Shown piece after piece: positions 57,225-64,000 of a stretch of 64,000 nucleotides of DNA (position 1 is the first letter of the stretch; each line of letters starts with the position of its first letter). Source of the DNA: Plantago ovata (taxonomy: Eukaryota > Streptophyta > Magnoliopsida > Lamiales > Plantaginaceae); assembly GCA_028274465.1 (NCBI GenBank), contig CM051457.1:69414496-69478495 (forward strand), given 5' to 3'. A program made the translations under genes and the position numbers. The notes beneath the pieces were generated by a model. It saw only the letters and a list, made by a program, of their open reading frames with translations. It did no database searches and had not been told where the DNA came from.

Positions 57225-60200
57225 TTGCTCTTGATTGTGCAGACTTCAGCCACAGAGACAAACAATGCAATCTGGCACTTTGATAGTGGTTGTGGAAAAC
57301 ACATTACGGGCAACAAGAATAACCTTATAAACTATAGATGGTGGTCTAAAGGTCCAACAATAAGGTTTGCTGGTGGAGGCTCTGGTTCTACAAAAGGCTA
57401 TGGTGACGTGAAGTTAGGATGCATAACCATTACTGGAGTTCTTTATGTCAAAAATCTTAAGTTTAACCTTTTCAGCATGAGTTAGTTTGCTGACAAAGGA
57501 TACTTCATCAAAATCAAAAGTGATGAATGTAAACTTATAGATTTCGAGACTAAAAAGGTAATAATGATTGCAAGAAGATCAGGATGCTTGTACACCGTAG
57601 ATTGGTCTTCAGCAATCATTGAAAAATGCCTTGTCTCAGATCATGATTGCCTTGCTGAAAAAGCATGGTTATGGCATAAACGAACAAGTCATCTAAACTT
57701 CAAGACGCTGAATAAGCTGTCTAAAACGGCACTTGTAGTTGGATTACCTAGGGTTACTTTTAAGAAGGATGGTGTTTGCAATGCATGTCAGCAAGGAAAT
57801 CAAACCAAATCTTCTTTCAAGAACAAGGCAGTACCGTCAACTACAAAACCTTTACAACTCTTGCACATGGACTTGTTTGAATGTTCTTCAACAAGCTATG
57901 CTGGTAAGAAGTATGGTCTGGTCGTGGTGGATGACTATTCAAGATTCACTTGGGTAGTATTCATCAAGCACAAATCTGAAACCAAGACTGAAATACCTAA
58001 CTTGCTGAATAAGCTTGAAGTCATGAGAAATGACAAGGTAAAAGTCATAAGGACAGACCATGGTACTGAGTTTGTAAACCAGTACATAACTGAATATTGT
58101 ACCTCAAAAGGTATTCAACATCGTTATCCTCAGTAAGAACACCACAGCAAAACGGTGTTGCTGAACTGAAGAATCGTACCCTGAAAGAAGCCGCAAGAAC
58201 AATGCTTGCTGACACAGAAATAAGTGAGGCTTATGGGGTTGAAGCGATTAATACCGCCTGTTATACTCAAAACAGATGTTTGATTACTAAGGAATACAAC
58301 AAAACTCCTTATGAATTGTTTGTTGGAAGACCTCCTAACATCCCTCATCTAAGAGTATTTGGTTGCAAGTGTTTCGTTCTTAATAATGGTAGAGAATATC
58401 TAAGAACATTTCAACCAAAGGCAGACGAAGCGATATTTCTCGGCTACTCCTTGCATAGTAAAGCTTATAGAGTTTACAACAAAAAGGCACAAAAGATTGA
58501 AGAATCAGTGCATGTTGTATTCTACGAAAAGTCACAAGGAGTGCCTGCTGAAGAAGAAATATCAGAATGTATGAAAAAGCTAATCATACATGAGCAAAGA
58601 ACTGAATCTGATGCTAGGCAAATCAAGTCAATTGAACTAAATGATGATTCTGACAATGACTCTCCTCCCCCTAGTCATGACAAGATAAATATAGTTCACG
58701 ACAAAGAATTTCCAGCAAAAGACGCGGTTGCTCTGGAAGTTGCTGAAATTACGCAATCTCCAGTGCCTGCTGATGAACTACCTCAATCGAGCAATGCTGA
58801 ACAAGCAGTTGCTGATGAACAAATCTCAGCAGAGACACAAATTCCCAGTAGTACTGAACAAGTACATACTGAAGAGTCACATGCTGATGAGCAAACATAT
58901 CCTGATCCAACAAGCAGAAAACCTGTTAATAAATGGATCAGAGATCCTCTCTCTACGGATATGATTGGCGATATTAATAAACGCCAAGTGACTAGATCCA
59001 AAGCTACTCATGGACTTGCTGAAGAAGCAATTGTCGTAGAAGTAGAATCATTGTTCTCTTGCTTTGTTTCAGAAATTGAACCTAAAACCATAGAAGAAGC
59101 TTTAAAGCATTCTGAATGGATAAAGGCAATGCAAGAAGAACTGGATCAATTTGAAAGAAACAAAGTCTGGAAACTTATGCCACTTGCTGAAGACAAGAAA
59201 GCTATTGGTACAAAGTGGGTGTTCAGAAACAAGCTGAGCGAGTCTAGTGAAGTAACAAGAAATAAAGCACGCTTAGTTGCTCAAGGTTACCGTCAGACTG
59301 AAGGATTGGACTATGATGAGTCTTATGCACCAGTCGCAAGATTGGATGCAATTAGGCTTTTCTTGGCCTTTGTTGCTCACAATGACTTCATTGTTTACCA
59401 AATGGATGTTAAAAGTGCATTCTTGAATGGTGAACTTGCTGAAGAAGTCTACCTAGAACAACCCCTTGGCTTTGAACTTCCCTCAGAAATCAAGATGGTA
59501 TACAAGCTTCAGAAAGCTGTATATGGTCTAAAGCAAGCACCAAGAGCATGGTATGATACCTTGGCTAAAGTTCTTGCTGGAAAATGGTTTCAAGAAAGGT
59601 GAAGTTGACAAAACTTTATCTACCATGAACCATGATGGTAAAATACTCTTAGTTCAAATTTATGTGGATGACATAATTTTTGGTTCTAAGGACAAGCAAC
59701 TTTGTGATCATTTTGCCAAACTCATGACAAACAAGTTTGAAATGAGTATGATGGGAAAATTGAATTATTTCCTAGGTTTGCAAATCAAGCAACTCAAAGA
59801 TGGAATATTCATAAATCAAGCAAAGTATGCGAAAGAAATGCTCATAAAGTTTAGGATCAAAGAGGATGAGAAACCTGAAAAGATCCCTATGAGTGTTGGT
59901 TCCAAATTGGGCTATACTAAAGAGGACAAAAGTGTTGAAGAACACAAGTATAGGAAGCTCATTGGTTCCTTGTTGTATTTAACAGCAAGTAGACCTGACA
60001 TTCAGTATGCTGTTTGTGTGTGTGCAAGATTCCAATCTAATCCAAGAGAATCACACTACAAAAAGGCAATCAAGATACTGAAATATGTTAAAGGTACAGT
60101 CAATGTTGGATTATGGTATCCTAAAGATTCTGGACTTGAATTGGTTGGTTATTCTGATGCTGATCATGGAGGATCAACTCTTGATAGAAAAAGTACCTCT

Positions 60201-60611
60201 GGAACTTGTCAGTTTTTGGGTACTAGATTAATATCATGGTTCAGCAAGAAACAAACCTGTGTTGCCAATTCATCTACTGAATCTGAATACATTGCAGTTG
60301 GTTGTTGCACAGCTCAAATCTTATGGATGCAGCAACAATTAAGAGATTATGGTATTTCTGCAAAGAAAACACCAATCTTTTGTGATAATACAAGTTCTAT
60401 TGCAATCACGCAAAATCCTAAGTTTCACTCAAGGACTAAGCACATTGATATTAGACATCATTTCATTAGAGATCATGTAGAAAAAGGAGATATTGAGGTT
60501 GTGAAAGTAGGCACTGATGATCAGCTTGCTGACATCTTTACAAAGCCCCTACCAGATAATAGGTTCGCAATGCTAAGGTATAACCTTGGATTGATTGAAC
60601 TACCTCAATAA
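57225..60611 (+). mobile_element. pol region of copia 3
   Basis: Protease-linked DSGCGKHITGNK, integrase zinc-binding and core segments, RT ([29 protein letters not shown]) and a complete RNase H (GYSDADHGGSTLDRKSTSGT, SSTESEYIAVGCC). The end NLGLIELPQ matches copia 1. There are a few breaks. Confidence 0.92.
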
Positions 60612-60620
60612 AGGATACAT

Positions 60621-60995
60621 CTGGCAGAATGCTGAAACAGTTATTCAGCAAGCCAAAGTATTCTTGTTTAAAAGACTCATTCACTGATTTCTTCTAAGAA
60701 ATGATAGGTCACTACATGTTTGCGGAAACAGGCATTCAACAAGTAATTCCTTCAAAACGGGTATTTGTCAGGAAACTTGATCACTTGCTGAGACAGGCAC
60801 TCAGCAAGAGAAAGAGCTAAGGATTGCTGAAACAGGCATTCAGACAATCAATGATACTGAAACAGGTATTCAAGTATCAAGGGAATATTCTGAGACGGGA
60901 ACTCAGAAAAAGAGCTAAGCTCATCTCTCAGATTTTACCAAAGGATATCTCAAGTACAAAAGAATTTACTGATACGGGAAATCAGAAATATCTTT
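60621..60995 (+). repeat. Array of eight stem-loops with a constant 7-base loop (copia 3)
   Basis: Loops are at 60638-60644 (ACAGTTA), 60728-60734 (ACAGGCA), 60757-60763 (ACGGGTA), 60793-60799 (ACAGGCA), 60832-60838 (ACAGGCA), 60862-60868 (ACAGGTA), 60895-60901 (ACGGGAA) and 60974-60980 (ACGGGAA). Stems include TGCTGAA/TTCAGCA, CTTGCTGAG/CTCAGCAAG, GATTG+CTGAA/TTCAG+CAATC, GATAC+TGAA/TTCA+GTATC and TTCTGAG/CTCAGAA. They lie in the spacer after pol. The order matches copia 1. Confidence 0.82.
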
Positions 60996-61024
60996 TAAAC
61001 TTAAGAAAATATGAGATATCTGAG

Positions 61025-61035
61025 TAAGGGGGAAC
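61025..61035 (+). promoter_or_regulatory. Internal polypurine-like motif of copia 3
   Basis: TAAGGGGGAAC directly follows the stem-loop array. It is the counterpart of 6181-6192 in copia 1. Confidence 0.55.
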
Positions 61036-61518
61036 TTTCAGCAAGTATCTAGGTTGATAATTCAAACTCGCTGAAAAGATTCTTGTCTATTTCAGCAAGC
61101 AATCTATTCCCTTAAAACTCAGTAAAATCAATTTGTGACGTTAATCGGGCACAGATAAACTCGTAATAATCATGACATGAAATTCAATCGTGGCCATTGA
61201 TTAAAAGGAGTTACCAATCTAATGGTTAATAAAACAAAGAGAGAGAGTGCTCTGACGGTTTCAAGTTAGTGGGCCACTGCGCATTTAATGCAAAGGCTCC
61301 ACTAACGCTTGTGTTTCTCTGTTTTACCCTTGCTGAGAGCTCAAATCGATTGAGTTTCTCACACACCAGAGACACTATATAAAGAAGGAGTTAGAGAAAT
61401 GACAAAATTCTTTAACTCACATTTCCTTTCTCTGCAAATTTTAGCCTGAATCTACTGTACCTCCGGTCAAAAAGCAAACTATCTCTTTTCGTACAAATCT
61501 TTCTTCTCTATATAAGAA
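61036..61518 (+). other. Spacer before the post-pol region of copia 3
   Basis: Non-coding. It contains a TATA-like CACTATATAAAGAAGG near 61373-61388, about 130 bases before the ATG at 61519. The same stretch is in copia 1 near 5838-5853. This could be an internal promoter for the post-pol region. Confidence 0.45.
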
Positions 61519-61582
61519 ATGGCTCCCAAGAGACAGTCTTCCAAGTCCTCAAAGTCATCAAAGGTTGACAGTGCTGAAACAC
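61519..61582 (+). mobile_element. Start of the post-pol region of copia 3
   Basis: It begins MAPKRQSSKSSKSSKVDS, as in copia 1 at 5703. It is interrupted at 61583 by Athila LTR F. Confidence 0.8.
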
Positions 61583-62763
61583 TGATGAATGTGTATTTTA
61601 CACTTTCATTTAAGTCTTTTTCACCTATTTTAGCTATCCTCTATGTTAATTTAGCTATATTTTAGTACATTTTATTAAAATAGTGTCACGTTTCCCTTCA
61701 GATTTTATTTTACAGGTTTTGGTTGAAAATCGAGGATTTCCGGGCAATTATATTGAAGTTGACAAGGAATTGGTGTTCCAGAAGCCTATTTGGAGTATCT
61801 GGAGGTTTCCGGATAGGATTTGGAGTCTAGGGGTCGAATCTGGAGGTGAGAAGGCCACTAGAAGTCAGAAATCGAGTCCGAAAAGGGGAAGAAATCCAAA
61901 AACGCGTCGAAAATGCGGAATTCCGCGAGAATTTCTCTGGGGCGAACCGCCCCAGATGTGGGGCGAACCGCCCCACACTTATTCGAGGCCTATATATAGT
62001 TTCTCAGTTTTCTCCGAAAATCATACTTTTCCAGACCTACATTCTTACCTTTCTCTGTAGTTTTAGGTAGGGACTTCCCAGAGCCTGTTCTGGGCGTTCG
62101 TAGCTTAGGGGACACTTTTTCATAGCAGATTGGAGCTTGTAGGATCGCAATTCTTCGGAGATTTACAACCTTCGGTAACATTGTATCTTACAGTTTATTC
62201 TACTTATTTTTATATCTTTCAACATGTTTTCTTCTATGATTTCTGTTGATTGCATGCCTATTATGAGTAGCTAAACTTATCGTTGGTGGTAGTATGTGAA
62301 TTCTTAGCGAAGGGAAGATAATCATGCTAATGGCTATATCGCGCATTATACTCCGTGTTATTGCTTTATTTCGTTGATCAGGCTCAGCCTAAATTCTCGT
62401 ATGTTGTATTAATTATTTTGCACAATTGGACCCTCGTCGACCTGTACGCGAGTTTATCTTCGTAGTGTTGAATAATTACGGAACACATAATGACAATAGT
62501 GATTGACTTGTCAGACCCATTACCTTCGTAGTGCTTAATAATTGCAACAGGACATTAGATTGATCAAAGATCTCCATGCAAGACCGAGGAATTTGTGCAT
62601 GATTATCGACCCGTTATGCTTTGAAGGATCATACTATCACCAATCTCCATTATCTGCTAGAAACCCCTTTGCTATTACGTCTGCTGTTTTATATTCTCTT
62701 GTTAAATAGATAAAGCTAGTTATAGTCCTGAGAGAACGACACTCGAGTCATTTTACCGCTACA
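61583..62763 (+). repeat. Athila LTR F (plus strand), interrupted
   Basis: It starts TGATGAATGTGTATTTTACA after the copia 3 sequence AACAC. TATA-like CTATATATAG lies near 61990-61999, with a two-unit GC palindromic array before it (61938-61978). It stops at 62763, about 115 bases before its expected end, where LTR G begins. Whether it is a solo LTR or the start of a full element lies outside the window. Confidence 0.9.
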
Positions 62764-64000
62764 TGATGAATGTGTATTTTACACTTTCATTCGAGTCTTT
62801 TTCACCTATTTTAGCTATCCTCTATGTTAATTTAGCTATATTTTAATGCATTTTATTAGAATAGCGTCACGTTTCCCTTTAGATTTTATTTTACAGGTTT
62901 TGGTTGAAATTCAAAGATTTCCGGGCAATTATATTGAAGTTGACAAGGAATTGGTGTTCCAGAAGCCTATTTGGAGTATCTGAAGGTTTCCTGATAGGAT
63001 TTGAAGTCTAGGGACCGAATCTGGAAGTTAGAAGGCTACTAGAAGTCAGAAACCGAGTCCGAAAAGGGGAAGAAATCCAAAAACGCGTCGAAAACGCGGA
63101 ATTCCGCGAAAAACTCTCCGGGGCGAACCGCCCCACACCAGGCGAACCGCCCGGTGTGTGGGGCGAACTGCCCCACAGTATTTCGGGGCCTATATATAGT
63201 TGCTCAGTTTTCTCCGAAAATCATATCTTTCCAGACCTACTTTCTCACCTCTCTCTGTAGTTTTAGGTAGGAACTTCTCGGGGCCTGTCCTGGGAGTTCC
63301 GTAGCTTAGGGGATACTTTTTCATAGTGGATTGGAGCTCGTAGGATCGCAATTATTCGGAGATTGACAACCTTCGGTAACTTGTATCTTACAGTTTAATT
63401 TACTTATTTTATATATCTTTCAATATATTTTCTTCTATGATTTCTGTTGATTGCATGCCTATTATGAGTAGCTAAACTTATCGTTGGTGGTAGTATGTGA
63501 ATTGTTAGCGAAGGGAAGATAATCATCCTAATGGCTATATCGCGCATTATACTCCGTGTCATTGCTTTATTTCGTTGATCAGGCACAACCTAAATTCTCG
63601 TATGTTGTATTAATTATTATGCACAATTGGACACTTGTCGACCATCAGACCAATTATCTTTGTAGTGTTGAATAATTACGGAACACATTAGGACAATAGT
63701 GATTGACTTGTCAGACCAATTATCTTCGTAGTGCTTAATATTTGCAACAGGACACTAGATTGATTCAAAGATCTCTATGCAAGACCGAGGAATTTATGCA
63801 TGATTATCGACCCGTTATGCTAAGAAGGATCATACTATCACCAATCTCCATTATCTGTTAGAAAAACCCCCTTGCTATCTGTTTGCTGTTTTTATATTCT
63901 AAATTAGATTTGATAAAGCTAGTTATAGTCCTGAGAGAACGACACTCGAGTCATTCTACTGCTACACTACGGTTTTCATTGTAGTTGTGGATTGCCTTTG
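62764..64000 (+). repeat. Athila LTR G (plus strand), runs off the window
   Basis: It starts TGATGAATGTG inside LTR F. TATA-like CTATATATAG lies near 63190-63199, with a three-unit GC palindromic array at about 63117-63175. It is nearly complete at the window edge. No coding sequence is visible. Confidence 0.92.

Larger units (their letters stand above)
52812..61582 (+). mobile_element. Copia element, probable SIRE/Maximus (copia 3), plus strand, 3' part outside window
   Basis: It has a 5' LTR, a tRNA-Met primer site, gag, pol, the stem-loop array, an internal polypurine-like motif and the start of the post-pol region. The post-pol region is then interrupted at 61583 by an Athila LTR. It is the only plus-strand Copia here and lies in the LTR of copia 4. 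It contains several breaks. Confidence 0.93.

Noticed and set aside
1-64000. rRNA genes, CRISPR arrays, bacterial operons, organelle DNA
   Set aside because: I looked for these and saw none. The content is nuclear plant transposon sequence throughout.

Overview
The window is repeat-rich DNA from a flowering plant nuclear genome. The evidence is Copia elements primed by initiator tRNA-Met, Athila-type Gypsy elements primed by tRNA-Asp, a CACTA DNA transposon carrying a spliced Transposase_24-like gene, and plant-style introns. I cannot name the species. I see no rRNA gene, no CRISPR and no confidently identified host protein gene.

Left block (1-17948): one large minus-strand Copia element of probable SIRE/Maximus type (copia 1) has its 5' LTR at the right, then gag, pol, a non-coding spacer, a long post-pol (env-like) region and a 3' LTR cut by the window edge. 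A 3.74-kb CACTA transposon (7036-10778) sits in its RNase H region with a CTA target duplication. It holds an intact-looking seven-exon gene but no transposase. Middle-left (17949-21540) is the only stretch that is not clearly LTR retrotransposon. It holds a possible minus-strand host transcript, a tRNA-like Pol III sequence and short inverted repeats.

Centre (21541-52811) is a nest of minus-strand elements. Copia 4 (LTR at 51541-52811) was hit in gag by Athila E (44016-50276, ATCTT duplication) and by copia 2. Copia 2 was hit by Athila D, D by C, and C by B. The left halves of all of these are missing, and one deletion ending near 21541 would explain it. D carries RT and RNase H. B, C and E belong to a related family with a different gag and, where the region is visible (B and E), no RT or integrase. 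B also carries a separate 391-aa post-pol gene with what looks like its own promoter and leader intron.

Right block (52812-64000): plus-strand copia 3 lies in the LTR of copia 4. It has LTR, gag, pol and spacer, and its post-pol region is interrupted by Athila LTR F, which is itself interrupted by Athila LTR G.

The strongest unexplained signal is in the Copia spacer between pol and the post-pol region. Eight consecutive stem-loops share a seven-base loop, mostly ACRGGNA, on stems that differ in sequence. Two independent Copia copies carry them in the same order with paired changes in the stems, and a polypurine-like motif follows. The Athila elements have their own non-coding structures: a palindromic GC-rich array next to the LTR TATA box, paired hairpins next to extra copies of the polypurine motif, and a long purine tract.
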